The notes under the pieces: model-generated
Databases searched by the model: none
Told to the model about the DNA's origin: nothing
Seen by the model: the letters and a program-made list of their open reading frames with translations, nothing else
Shown: positions 7,020 through 16,592 of the stretch, piece by piece
Layout: each line of letters begins with the position of its first letter
Position numbering within the stretch: position 1 is the first letter of the stretch
Source: an uncultured Clostridia bacterium
GTDB lineage: Bacteria; Bacillota; Clostridia; Peptostreptococcales; Anaerovoracaceae
Direction of reading: 5' to 3'
Assembly: GCA_934255135.1 (NCBI GenBank)
Contig: CAKQMV010000005.1
Span: 1-64,000, forward strand
DNA length: 64,000 bases
Translations under genes and position numbers: made by a program

Positions 7020-10000
7020 ATGAGTATTATGAAGAAAAGTATGGCGCTGATTCTATCAGTAACGTTGGTTGTAACGATGATGCCAGCCAGCGTAGCATAC
7101 GTCTTCGCTGCTGATAACACCACTTCCGGCAAGTCTGCAGGTGGCGACGCCTTTGCAGCAATCGGAATTGATACAAGCGTTGCTCCTGATGGATATGATG
7201 CAGACAGCATCGATAATCCGTATGGAAGAGCTACGGTTAAGGTCAATACCGTGTCGGAACTGTATACGGTGAAACTTAGCAGAGATGTAAGCAATATCAA
7301 CTCTGGTTCAATTAAAGGAGCTGATGCTGCTGACGCTAGCGCCGAAGGAAAGATTTCTACGAAAGACGGGAAAGCTAATGCCAGTTTAGGCACGACTCTT
7401 TACGGTGACGGCAGCGGATTGAAATCAATAACAGCTGCTCTTGGAAAGAAATCACCTGGCACAGTATCAAATGGCAACGTTACCGCAACTGGAAACTACA
7501 CAGAACTTAATACTGGCGATCATAAAGAAGGCGGAAAATACAGTCATATGCATTATCTGACAGGCCTTGCCGATGCTTCTTCTGATCAGGGTGTTATGTC
7601 TGATGTCGCTTCTGGAAACTTCGATAAGAACACTGAAGGCAAATCTGCTCAGATTGCCATGGTATATACTAAGAGATACTCGTCTAAGGGTGGATTATAT
7701 CTGAAGTTCGGTGATGCGAAGGGAATAGACACTAAGGCGTATGGCGATTCAATAGAGCTGCTATCACAGTCTAAGAAGCTTGGCAACCCTGATCTGAAGC
7801 TTGAGAATGAAAACGGAACAGCATCGGACAAGAAGGCTGAGAATTTTGCAGAGAATCCTTATCAGCTAAAGAATTACCTTCAGGTTGCGACAGGTGACTG
7901 GAATGGCGATGGAGTGGATGAGGTTGCCGTGTATATTCCTGAAGAGAATAATTCAAGAATTGCAGTTTATGCACTGCAGAGGACTGAGGGGGGGGCTTAT
8001 AAGAAAGCTTCTAACTGGTCACTTGCATGGACATATTACCTCAAGGAAGACAATGTTGTTTCCAATATGATTTCCATGACGAGCGGAGATGTGGACAGAG
8101 ACGGTATCGATGACCTGTCATGCACATGGGGATACTATTACGGACCAACACAGAACAAGGGCTCTAAGGCTGTTGTTATGTTCGGTGGAAAGGACAAGAA
8201 TATCCTCAAGCGTTCACAGCAGTTCGATATTAGCTTCGGTTCAAGTAATATTGTCAGAGGCTCATTTATATTCGGCGATATCGGAACTGGAGAAGACTCT
8301 CTTATTCTCTGTGGACAGGCTGATTCTGACCTGAAAGCAGGAAATACATACACAAGGTATGTTGCTATGTATGTATGGGATGGAAAGAAATTCTCTGCAA
8401 ATATGGAGAAGAACTTCAATTTGTTCGAGAGGGATAAGGACGGGAACCTTGTTAACAGCAAAATGAGCGGCCATGGAGAAAAAGGATCGGAAGTATTCTA
8501 CTCATTGCCACTCTGTCCTGCAAACACAGCAATAATTAATAAGGGAATCAAGGACGAAGGTGGAAATAAACTCTATTTCGACTCACTTGTTTTCTCATAT
8601 ACAAAGAATGGTATTGAGCTTGAAGAGACTTGGGATATGGCCAGCTTCATGCCAGGCAAAGACAAAACAGAATACGTAGAGTATGATGGTACTGCCGGCG
8701 ACATGACAGGCCAGACCGGAGCGGGCGCACTTATGACAGTTACTCAGACACTATCTAGTAATAGTGATGAGGACGCAAAGTATACAGAAACAGGCAATGT
8801 TCAGGTACCTGTATATAAAAAGGAATCATATTACAAGAACTGGTTCTACAAGCTAATCAGGAAGAAGTCCTATAGAATGGTATTTAAGGGATATGAGACC
8901 AAGGAAGGCACTACTGAGATAAATCAGAAGTACTATAAGAATACCTGGGGTACAACCAAGATGGTCATTGCCTGTCCGTCTGAGAGCTATTCCAATGTAG
9001 AGAATGTTAACAGTTCATTCTCACTATGTCTTGCAAACACTGATAATGATTCAAGTTACATGAACTATGCCGGAAAGCATTATTTTCGTTATACAGATCC
9101 GAAGGTTCTGGCCGTTCTGGCTTCACCTCCTTACTTCAAGGATCTGCTCGACAGAGATGACCTCTCTGGAAACTACGCAGAATCAACTACAAGCTATGCA
9201 AGCACTACAGGTTCTGAAAGTGGATCTACTGGCGGAACAACTATTACCGTTGGATCTTATGTATCGTTCGAGCAAGAAATCTCAGTGTTCGGCGTTAAGA
9301 TTGGCCAGACGGAAGCTGAGGCGGTTGTGACACATGGTTTCACCTGGGAAACAGAGAAGACTTCAAGCCTTGAACAGACTGTTGCATATAGCGCAACATC
9401 AGGTGAAGACAAGGTTGCACTGTATTCCATCCCCATGGAAATCTATCAGTACGAATCATATATACCTGATGAAAATGGAAAATATGAGAAGGTGATAACA
9501 GAGGTTAACCTGCCTCACGAGGCGTGCATCAAGCTGCTTGACCTAAGTGAATACGAGACCATTGCAGAGGATTACAGTATCCTGCCAACTATTGCGGAAA
9601 GCGTTCTTCGTCATGAAATCGGAGATCCATCAAGCTATCCATCAAGCACAGCAGGTTACAACGTAATCGCTCAGTACAATGGAACACCTGCATCGGTAGG
9701 ATTCACATCTAAGGGTGGAGGAGATACTATCACTCAGGAAATCGCAATGTCTAAGAGCAACAGCAACAGTTACTCTTATGTAGGCAATGTGGAAGCGAAA
9801 GCTGGTGCCGGCGCCGGAGGTGTGACGGTGGGTGTAATTGCGGGATTTGAAGGAACAGGCGGAACTGTTCACATTTCAACCGAAGGAAGCTCATTCTCCG
9901 GTGAACTTCAGGCAATGCCTGCAGAAGCTAAACCATACGGATACAACATGAACTGGAAAATCTTCTGCTACAAGTATAAGAGTGCAAAGATGGAATTCCC

Positions 10001-13000
10001 TGTTGTAAGCTATCTTGTAACAGACGTGCAGCAGCCTGCATCACTTCCGGAAGATTTTGATCAGGATGTGGCAGAAACAACAGACGATTCTGTAACTCTT
10101 ACATGGAGCTACGATAAGTATGTATCAGGATTCCAGATCTACAGGTACTATGAATTCCCTGATGGAAACGGAAGCTACAGACTTGAGTACGTACCTTTCT
10201 CAAAGGGCGTTAAGAAGGGCGATAAGTATGAGTTCTCATACACAGACAAGGGCCTGAGTCCATACACGGAGTACAAGTATCAGATTCAGACAGAATCTAC
10301 ATATAATCCTAAGGTAAGTATTTACAGCGAACCTATTTCGTGCAGAACAAAGACTAAGGTCGGATATCCTAAGATGACAGTTGAAGGACTTGTCGGAGAG
10401 GGTAAGGATGCAGGAAAGCTGGCAATCTATCCGGATGCTGAAGGAAAGGCAATTGTTAATGTTGCTGATGAGAAGCAATATAAAAGCCTTTCATATCAGT
10501 GGCAGAAGCTGAGCAATGGTGAGTGGAAGAATCTTCCTGCTTATAAGACGAAAGAGCTTACAATAGCTAATGCGTCAGCGGCAGATAAGGGAACTTATAG
10601 ATGTAGAGTAAACGCAATTTACTTTGACACAACTGCACAGAAGGAGTTTTCAATTTCGGCATACACACCTAGCCTGGAAACTGTATATACAAAGAGAACG
10701 CCAGAGGCGGTAATGACTGTAAAGGCTGAGCAATATGGAAATAACAAGGATATAAATGGAATCCATGCGGAGATTACTCTCCACTCAGCAAACCATAACA
10801 ACACTACAGCCCCTAAGGGCAATGTGACATTTACTGTTGAAGGAAAGGATTATGAAAACACAAAGGTAGAAGTACTAACACCAAGTACAAGTACTAAGTC
10901 TTTCGACATGGGCAACGGCAAGACTGAAAATAAGTACTATTCAAATGCAATTCTAGATCTAGAGGGGCTTGCGGATGGTACGTATACTGTTAAGTACTAT
11001 TACAGTGGAGATAGCGTATTCAAGGATAAAACTCAGGAAATTGGACAGATCGTTGCTATCGGAAGTGCTACTGGTTACGTACTTAATATGAAGAATGCCG
11101 GCGACCAGACAGTAACCAAATACACATATGGCGATACAATTAATCCAACACTGTACACTGTAAAGGCCGGAACATCCGATACAGAAGAAGTGAAGGGTGC
11201 TGTAACTTATAAGTACAAGACATCGAAAAATTCGGAACTTAAGGATTTCAAGTCGGATGCTAAGCTCGATGCAGGAAAGTATACTATGTATGCATATATT
11301 GCGGGCAAAACTGAAGCAGTCGCATCAGCAGCATTCTCCGTAGAAAAGAAGATATTGACTGTATCGGCAGTTGCTAAAGATAATGTTTCTGATGTAACGC
11401 AGACACCTCCAGAACTTAAGACTGATATAGAGGGTGTTACAGCAGATGATCTTGGTGTTGAGTACAAGGCATACAACTCTGCCGGAAATGAGACAAAGCT
11501 AAGCAATGACGATCCTGGAAATTACACAATAATTCCATGCTTCAAGGCAAATGCTTCGGCAGCAAATGAAGCAGCGCGTGCTAATTATGAAATTCATTTC
11601 GAAAGCGCCGTTTACACAGTTATCGGTCAGATTTACAAGCTTAGTGTTACTGCGATGCAGTACACAGATAAGGATGTATCCAAGAATGTAGGAACTGCAG
11701 CTATCAGTGAAAGTGGACTTACAACTGGAAACTACACAAAGGGTACTACTGTACAGCTCTATGCTTCGCCTGACGAAGGATATGAGGTAAAGAAGTGGGT
11801 AGTATCTGCTAAGGGATTCGATGATGAGACATATACTGCAGAGGATCTTAAGGCAAAAGGACAGAATCCTAGCAGGCTCAATCTGAGCATGAAACCTGGA
11901 GAAACTAACGTAAGTGTATTCTTCAGGGTAAAGGGAACTCACCTCAACATCATAAAGAACGAGGGAGGAGACGTTACATGTACGTCAGATAACAACTTCG
12001 AGTCTGGAGCAAATGTAAGACGTGGTGCAGAATTCACATTCAAGGCAACACCGAAGACTGGATACTCCTTCGATCAGTGGATTATAAGTGAGACAGGATT
12101 TAATGCAGTCTATAAGAAGGGAACTGCTGCGGAAGATGGCACTAACACAATCGATGTTCAGGTAAGAACTAACGACATCGGTCTTAAGGCAGTATTCGTA
12201 AGAGACAGCTACAAGGTTGAACTCGATGGCAATGTGACAGCTTACTACTATAAGGAAAATAGTGACAGTACCGCAGAGAGAGAAAAGATCTACATCACAA
12301 GTGGCAAATCTGTAAAGGGTGATACTGAGATTACAGTAACTCCTAAGACAGGTTATGTAGCTGCAGAGGGTGCATCCATAACCATTAATGGAAAAGCAAC
12401 AGATCAGAAAGCTTCTCACAAATTCAAACTGACGGAGAACACCACTATCGGTCTTGAGACTGTAAGAGAAAGCTATAAGGTTAAAGCGTCTGTTAAGGAT
12501 GATGCCACTGGAACGGTTGTTATCACTGCAGACGGAAAAGACATTGAGTCAGACAGCGATGTTGAGGGCGGTAATAAGGTTGTCTTCAAGGCAATTGCTG
12601 AAAGAGGATATGTATTTGATCACTGGGTAATCGACGAAGATTCTAGTATGACCAAGGATGAATACATCATCGACGAACTCGGAAAGCCGGTAGCTGTTAC
12701 TGCAGTATTTAAGGAAAACAGCAAGCATACCATGACGGGAACTGTTTCACCAGCAAGTCGTGGAACTATGACGTATACTCTCTATGACATTTATGGCAAT
12801 GCAGTAGAAGAGAATAAGGAATACTCCGCAGCAATTGAAATGTACAAGGGTGAGTCCATAGACATTTCGGTTAAGCCAGCAGGAGGAAGCATGGTAGAGC
12901 AATGGGTTCTTAAAGATGGCAAGGAGAAGAAGACTGTTTCATCATCTAAGACATATCCTGGCGGCAGAATTACCATGAACGAGAGTGATATAGCTATCGA

Positions 13001-15011
13001 GGCAGTAATGGTTTCAAGCACATCATATGATCTGTACTTTAATGCTGCAGATGCAAATGATGGCTCTGTGACTGCTACTTCAGATGGCAAAGCACTCAAG
13101 ACTGGTGATGCAGTAGATGGAGGATCAGATGTTGTATTCACAGCAGAGCCTGCTGACGGCAAGATGGTTGATTACTGGACTGTTACAAAAGGCAAAGCGA
13201 GTGTTGCACCAACAGAGGAGAATACAGTAAAGGTAAAGGATGATGACGGAGATATTCTTGTAAATCCTGTATTTCGCATCAGCGAGTACAAAGGTGTTAA
13301 TACTGTAAGAGTATACTTCAAGGATATCGAACAGAAGACAATAAGCATTAAGGGAAATAATGCTACAGCTGACTTCACATACGTGACTCCAATAAGGAAG
13401 GACGACTCAACTAAACCAAGCGGAACACCAGTAAAAGCGAGAACAGGCGGAACTGTTAAGCTGATTTTGGCCGCAAAAGAAAACTGTGCAACTTCACTTG
13501 ATGAGGTGAAGGCAGCATTCGCCGGATGCAGCGAAAAAATCAACGCAGAGTACAAGGATGGAAAGTACGCAATCGTCCTTAAGAAGATCACAGGTGACAA
13601 ATCTGTCGATGCTGACCGCTTCATAGACAAGCTCGTACAGGTAAAGACGTCGGGCAAGAACTACACTGCAGGCGAGGTCAAGGCTAGCAAGAACGCTGAC
13701 GGCGCAGCAGCGGATCAGGTAAGAAGCGGAAGCGACGTCGAAGTTAAGCTGACACCTAAGAGTGGATACCAGGCGGACGAGACAAAGCTTCAGGCGTGGA
13801 TTACAGATGTCAAAACTAAGGGTGTTTGCACAGAACTAAAGGCACCTAAGGCTGCAGATGGTTCAGTCACTGCCAAAATCAAGGGCATCAGGGCCGATGT
13901 GGAAATCCCGGATGAAGTGTTCGTACAGGTTCCGTCCGGAGGTGGTGGCTCTGGTGGCGGTGGAGCTGGCGGAGGATCAGCAACTCCTGATGAGAAGCCA
14001 ACCGAAGATAAGCGAATTACTGTAGAGGATACTTTTGACAGTGAGGGTAAGAATATAACTGAGCTTAGTGTTAAGGTTGAGGCTACAAAGAGCGATGATG
14101 GCATGGCTATCGAGCTTGAACTCGGCGATGAGCTGAAGAAGGCTGTAATAGAAAAGGCAGTCGAAAAGAAGGCTGACAATATCGTCATCAGAAATGATAA
14201 GCTGAGCGACGAGCTCGAAAAGGCTTCAGATGCCGCTAATGTTAAACTCGATGCTGATTTTGTAAATGAGATTATAAACAAGACTGATTCAACATTAACT
14301 GTTGATACACCAGTCGGCAGCGTGAGATTTGATAGAAAGGCACTTAAGGCAGTGCAGAATCAGATTGGTGATGCTAAAATTCTGAAGATTCATCTTAAGA
14401 TTGAAAGCAATGATGATTACAGTCACATCGTTGGTGAGAATGCACTGGTAGTTTCAGTAAGTATGCTTGCTGACTCTGGCAGAATCACTGATTTTGGCGA
14501 CGGCAAGGTAAGAATCAAGCTGGAAATTCCTAAGGCTTTAGCTAACAAGAATCTGATTGCGGTATTCATCGGAGAGAACAATTCTCTTGAGAGATTCGAA
14601 GGAGACATTGTTGAAAGCAAGTACTACTGCTTCGATGTAAATCACTTCTCAGTTTACGCTCTTGCAGATAGGGAGACTGTGGATAATTATGAAAATTCAC
14701 AGGACGATAGTTCAGACGTTAACAAGGCAAAGGTAAAGCTTACTGCTAAATCTCTCAAGAAGAAGGTTAAGCTTTCATGGAAGCTGACTGGTACAAAGGT
14801 GGATTCATACGAAATTTACCGTGCTAAGGTTAAGAAGGGTAAATATGTAAAGGTTCGTACAGTCAAGAAGTCTGGTGCAACTGGTTACACATACCTAAAG
14901 AAGCTTAAGAAGGGCAAGACTTACTTCTATAAGGTTAGAGGCGTAAAGACCATTGATGGACAGAAGTACTATACTAAGTGGTCTAATATCGCAAAAGCAA
15001 AGAACAAGTAG
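7020..15011 (+). CDS. Giant secreted multidomain surface protein (FG-GAP, Fn3, Ig-like and InlB-type repeats)
   Basis: A 2,663-residue exported protein. The start at 7020 follows GGAAAGGAGAGG; a signal peptide ends near VAYVFA-AD. Two FG-GAP/VCBS-like Ca-binding motifs (DWNGDGVDEV, DVDRDGIDDL) are encoded near 7900-8110. An Fn3 domain lies at about 10050-10350, an Ig-like domain (LSYQWQKL...DKGTYRCRV) at 10440-10680, and further Ig-like/MBG domains at 10700-11630. From 11640 to about 13900 come repeats of the InlB B / bacterial-repeat type (GYSFDQWII, GYVFDHWVI, MVDYWTVT). A Gly-rich linker at 13936-13980 is followed by a domain ending HFSVYAL and a Lys-rich C-terminal Fn3 domain. There is no LPXTG or transmembrane anchor; the cationic C-terminus may hold it to the wall. 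An adhesin or matrix-binding role is inference. Confidence 0.85.
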   Translation: MSIMKKSMALILSVTLVVTMMPASVAYVFAADNTTSGKSAGGDAFAAIGIDTSVAPDGYDADSIDNPYGRATVKVNTVSELYTVKLSRDVSNINSGSIKGADAADASAEGKISTKDGKANASLGTTLYGDGSGLKSITAALGKKSPGTVSNGNVTATGNYTELNTGDHKEGGKYSHMHYLTGLADASSDQGVMSDVASGNFDKNTEGKSAQIAMVYTKRYSSKGGLYLKFGDAKGIDTKAYGDSIELLSQSKKLGNPDLKLENENGTASDKKAENFAENPYQLKNYLQVATGDWNGDGVDEVAVYIPEENNSRIAVYALQRTEGGAYKKASNWSLAWTYYLKEDNVVSNMISMTSGDVDRDGIDDLSCTWGYYYGPTQNKGSKAVVMFGGKDKNILKRSQQFDISFGSSNIVRGSFIFGDIGTGEDSLILCGQADSDLKAGNTYTRYVAMYVWDGKKFSANMEKNFNLFERDKDGNLVNSKMSGHGEKGSEVFYSLPLCPANTAIINKGIKDEGGNKLYFDSLVFSYTKNGIELEETWDMASFMPGKDKTEYVEYDGTAGDMTGQTGAGALMTVTQTLSSNSDEDAKYTETGNVQVPVYKKESYYKNWFYKLIRKKSYRMVFKGYETKEGTTEINQKYYKNTWGTTKMVIACPSESYSNVENVNSSFSLCLANTDNDSSYMNYAGKHYFRYTDPKVLAVLASPPYFKDLLDRDDLSGNYAESTTSYASTTGSESGSTGGTTITVGSYVSFEQEISVFGVKIGQTEAEAVVTHGFTWETEKTSSLEQTVAYSATSGEDKVALYSIPMEIYQYESYIPDENGKYEKVITEVNLPHEACIKLLDLSEYETIAEDYSILPTIAESVLRHEIGDPSSYPSSTAGYNVIAQYNGTPASVGFTSKGGGDTITQEIAMSKSNSNSYSYVGNVEAKAGAGAGGVTVGVIAGFEGTGGTVHISTEGSSFSGELQAMPAEAKPYGYNMNWKIFCYKYKSAKMEFPVVSYLVTDVQQPASLPEDFDQDVAETTDDSVTLTWSYDKYVSGFQIYRYYEFPDGNGSYRLEYVPFSKGVKKGDKYEFSYTDKGLSPYTEYKYQIQTESTYNPKVSIYSEPISCRTKTKVGYPKMTVEGLVGEGKDAGKLAIYPDAEGKAIVNVADEKQYKSLSYQWQKLSNGEWKNLPAYKTKELTIANASAADKGTYRCRVNAIYFDTTAQKEFSISAYTPSLETVYTKRTPEAVMTVKAEQYGNNKDINGIHAEITLHSANHNNTTAPKGNVTFTVEGKDYENTKVEVLTPSTSTKSFDMGNGKTENKYYSNAILDLEGLADGTYTVKYYYSGDSVFKDKTQEIGQIVAIGSATGYVLNMKNAGDQTVTKYTYGDTINPTLYTVKAGTSDTEEVKGAVTYKYKTSKNSELKDFKSDAKLDAGKYTMYAYIAGKTEAVASAAFSVEKKILTVSAVAKDNVSDVTQTPPELKTDIEGVTADDLGVEYKAYNSAGNETKLSNDDPGNYTIIPCFKANASAANEAARANYEIHFESAVYTVIGQIYKLSVTAMQYTDKDVSKNVGTAAISESGLTTGNYTKGTTVQLYASPDEGYEVKKWVVSAKGFDDETYTAEDLKAKGQNPSRLNLSMKPGETNVSVFFRVKGTHLNIIKNEGGDVTCTSDNNFESGANVRRGAEFTFKATPKTGYSFDQWIISETGFNAVYKKGTAAEDGTNTIDVQVRTNDIGLKAVFVRDSYKVELDGNVTAYYYKENSDSTAEREKIYITSGKSVKGDTEITVTPKTGYVAAEGASITINGKATDQKASHKFKLTENTTIGLETVRESYKVKASVKDDATGTVVITADGKDIESDSDVEGGNKVVFKAIAERGYVFDHWVIDEDSSMTKDEYIIDELGKPVAVTAVFKENSKHTMTGTVSPASRGTMTYTLYDIYGNAVEENKEYSAAIEMYKGESIDISVKPAGGSMVEQWVLKDGKEKKTVSSSKTYPGGRITMNESDIAIEAVMVSSTSYDLYFNAADANDGSVTATSDGKALKTGDAVDGGSDVVFTAEPADGKMVDYWTVTKGKASVAPTEENTVKVKDDDGDILVNPVFRISEYKGVNTVRVYFKDIEQKTISIKGNNATADFTYVTPIRKDDSTKPSGTPVKARTGGTVKLILAAKENCATSLDEVKAAFAGCSEKINAEYKDGKYAIVLKKITGDKSVDADRFIDKLVQVKTSGKNYTAGEVKASKNADGAAADQVRSGSDVEVKLTPKSGYQADETKLQAWITDVKTKGVCTELKAPKAADGSVTAKIKGIRADVEIPDEVFVQVPSGGGGSGGGGAGGGSATPDEKPTEDKRITVEDTFDSEGKNITELSVKVEATKSDDGMAIELELGDELKKAVIEKAVEKKADNIVIRNDKLSDELEKASDAANVKLDADFVNEIINKTDSTLTVDTPVGSVRFDRKALKAVQNQIGDAKILKIHLKIESNDDYSHIVGENALVVSVSMLADSGRITDFGDGKVRIKLEIPKALANKNLIAVFIGENNSLERFEGDIVESKYYCFDVNHFSVYALADRETVDNYENSQDDSSDVNKAKVKLTAKSLKKKVKLSWKLTGTKVDSYEIYRAKVKKGKYVKVRTVKKSGATGYTYLKKLKKGKTYFYKVRGVKTIDGQKYYTKWSNIAKAKNK
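7988..7995 (+). repeat. G8 homopolymer tract inside the surface-protein gene
   Basis: Eight consecutive G residues encode Glu-Gly-Gly-Ala near residue 324 of 2,663. Glycine in this window is usually encoded GGA, GGT or GGC, so a G8 run is conspicuous. Slippage by one base would truncate more than 85 percent of the protein. Confidence 0.9.
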
Positions 15012-15035
15012 CTATAATTAGCAGGACTAAATTAC

Positions 15036-15066
15036 AAGGAGCGATGGAAATCATCGCTCCTTCCTT
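15036..15066 (+). terminator. Terminator of the giant surface-protein gene
   Basis: A perfect 11-bp stem (AAGGAGCGATG / CATCGCTCCTT) with a 5-nt loop, 25 bp after the stop codon. The trailing T-run is short (CCTTTG), so termination may be partial. Confidence 0.75.
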
Positions 15067-15147
15067 TGTATATGTAATAAATATTCATGGAAATGAATGG
15101 TTTTAAAATAAGGACAAAATGAAAATGCCTAAAAGCAAATAAAATCT

Positions 15148-15211
15148 AGGAAACGCGGGAATGAGTGTAAAGGTAAATGACAGATGAAGCCCGTAACGAC
15201 GGGATTTTGGC
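15148..15211 (+). repeat. Upstream copy of an S10-leader element
   Basis: This segment (AGGAAACGCGGGAATGAGTG onward to GGGATTTTGGC) matches 15407-15461 in the S10 leader in the same order: AGGAAACGC, GAGTGT-AAAG, GAC, CCCGTAA, GGG-TTTTG-C. It lies upstream of the mapped promoter, so it is not in the leader transcript as drawn. It could be a relic of a tandem duplication or part of a longer transcript. Confidence 0.55.
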
Positions 15212-15257
15212 AATATGCATATAACGAAAAAACTTTGAAAAAAGTTTTCTAAAAAGC

Positions 15258-15286
15258 TTGCATAGAGCATATACGTTATGTATAAT
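15258..15286 (+). promoter_or_regulatory. Promoter of the S10 ribosomal protein operon
   Basis: TTGCAT at 15258-15263, a 17-bp spacer and a perfect TATAAT at 15281-15286, preceded by A/T-rich DNA that can serve as an UP element. The predicted start near 15293 gives an unusually long leader of about 250 nt before rpsJ. Confidence 0.85.
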
Positions 15287-15292
15287 AATAGA

Positions 15293-15546
15293 GCTTGTTT
15301 AATGCGATGAAGTGGAAGGTTACCGCGCTATCGGATAACTCCCACCGAGAATTGTCCTTACTAGATAAGGGCGAAGGGTTCGCGTCTTTTCTCTGCGTTA
15401 CCACACAGGAAACGCACGGGCGAGTGTGAAAGACGAAATCCCGTAAAACAGGGGTTTTGCCCGAATCGCAGCCGAAAAGAGGATTTCTCGTGAATCCTGT
15501 ACAAGCAATAGCGACAATTTGTACAAACAATAAGGAGGATCTACTA
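15293..15546 (+). promoter_or_regulatory. Structured 5' leader of the S10 operon
   Basis: The roughly 250-nt leader is GC-richer than its surroundings and shows nested pairing: GTCTTT (15384-15389) can pair with AAAGAC (15429-15434) around a GCGTT/AACGC hairpin. A second segment, CCCGTAAAACAGGGGTTTTG, resembles the upstream copy at 15188-15210. Leaders of S10 operons are commonly targets of ribosomal-protein feedback; which protein acts here is unknown. I could not match it to a named RNA family. Confidence 0.5.
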
Positions 15547-15858
15547 ATGAGTGAACTACAGAAGATTAGAATCAGACTGAAGGCTTATGACCATGCTCTT
15601 CTTGATAAGGCAGCTGCAAAGATTGTTGAGACTGCTAAGAAGACTGGCGCTGAGGTTTCAGGTCCAATTCCTCTTCCAACAGAGAAGGAAGTTGTGACTA
15701 TCATCAGAGCCGTACATAAGTACAAGGACAGCAGAGAACAGTTCGAGCAGAGAACTCACAAGAGACTGATCGACATCACAAGCGCAACTACTAAGACAAC
15801 TGATGCGCTTACTAAGCTGGACTTACCTGCAGGTATTGATATCGAAATTAAGCTCTAA
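15547..15858 (+). CDS. rpsJ: 30S ribosomal protein S10
   Basis: Ribosomal protein uS10 (103 residues), part of the 30S head and also the NusE antitermination factor. It starts ELQKIRIRLKAYDHALLD and contains the GPIPLPTEKEVVTI loop and the EQRTHKRLIDI segment. The start at 15547 follows AAGGAGG; an in-frame upstream ATG at 15457 lies inside the leader and lacks a ribosome binding site. First gene of the S10-spc-alpha cluster. Confidence 0.98.
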   Translation: MSELQKIRIRLKAYDHALLDKAAAKIVETAKKTGAEVSGPIPLPTEKEVVTIIRAVHKYKDSREQFEQRTHKRLIDITSATTKTTDALTKLDLPAGIDIEIKL

Positions 15859-15871
15859 GCTAGATTAGAAA

Positions 15872-15911
15872 GATCGCACGAGAGGGGATAGAGCACCAAA
15901 CCGGAGCGATC
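15872..15911 (+). promoter_or_regulatory. Intercistronic hairpin between rpsJ and rplC
   Basis: GATCGC at 15872-15877 pairs with GCGATC at 15906-15911, enclosing a purine-rich loop. It sits in the only sizeable gap (79 bp) in the S10 part of the cluster, where other gaps are 0-35 bp. It may mark RNA processing or translational control. Confidence 0.4.
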
Positions 15912-15937
15912 CGCTGTAAGAAAGTAGGAGGAAAAAT

Positions 15938-16567
15938 ATGAAAACACTGCTCGGAAAGAAAATCGGAATGACTCAGATTTTCGCAGAGGACGGTACTGTA
16001 ATCCCAGTTACTGTCGTTGAGGCAGGTCCTGAGACTGTTCTTCAGGTTAAGACAGTTGAGACAGACGGCTACAACGCAGTACAGGTTGGTTACGAAGACC
16101 AGAAGGCTCACAGAGTTAACAAGCCAATGACTGGACACTTTGAGAAGGCAGGCGTAACACCTAAGAAGTACGTTGCTGAGTTCAGATTTGAGGATGGCGA
16201 GACTTATGAGGTTGGACAGGTTATCACAGCTGCTGATTTCGAAGAGGGAATCAAGGTTGATGTAACTGGAACTTCAAAGGGTAAGGGAACTCAGGGTAAC
16301 ATCAAGAGACATGGACACCACAGAGGACCTATGACTCACGGTTCAAAGCACAAGAGACTTGCCGGTGCACTTGCTGCCGGAACATACCCATCAAGAGTAT
16401 TCAAGGGCAACAAGGCTCCTGGAAGAATGGGTAGAGACACTGTAACAGTACAGAACGTTGTGCTCGTAAAGGTTATTGCTGAGAGAAACATCATGATGAT
16501 CAAGGGTGCGCTTCCTGGAAAGAAGGGTGGACTTGTTAAGATCAGAGCTGCTGTTAAGAGCAACTAA
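15938..16567 (+). CDS. rplC: 50S ribosomal protein L3
   Basis: uL3, 209 residues, an early assembly protein whose extension reaches towards the peptidyl transferase centre. The N-terminal LLGKKIGMTQIF and the loop motif KRHGHHRGPMTHGSKHKR are diagnostic, as is the GRMGRDTVTVQN segment. An AGGAGG site precedes the ATG. Length is normal for the family. Confidence 0.98.
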   Translation: MKTLLGKKIGMTQIFAEDGTVIPVTVVEAGPETVLQVKTVETDGYNAVQVGYEDQKAHRVNKPMTGHFEKAGVTPKKYVAEFRFEDGETYEVGQVITAADFEEGIKVDVTGTSKGKGTQGNIKRHGHHRGPMTHGSKHKRLAGALAAGTYPSRVFKGNKAPGRMGRDTVTVQNVVLVKVIAERNIMMIKGALPGKKGGLVKIRAAVKSN

Positions 16568-16592
16568 TCAAAGCAGAAAGGAGGAAAAGTAA

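Noticed and set aside
6995..14620. Several long antisense frames inside the giant surface-protein gene
   Set aside because: They mirror the codon composition of the sense gene, lack ribosome binding sites and show no recognisable domains.
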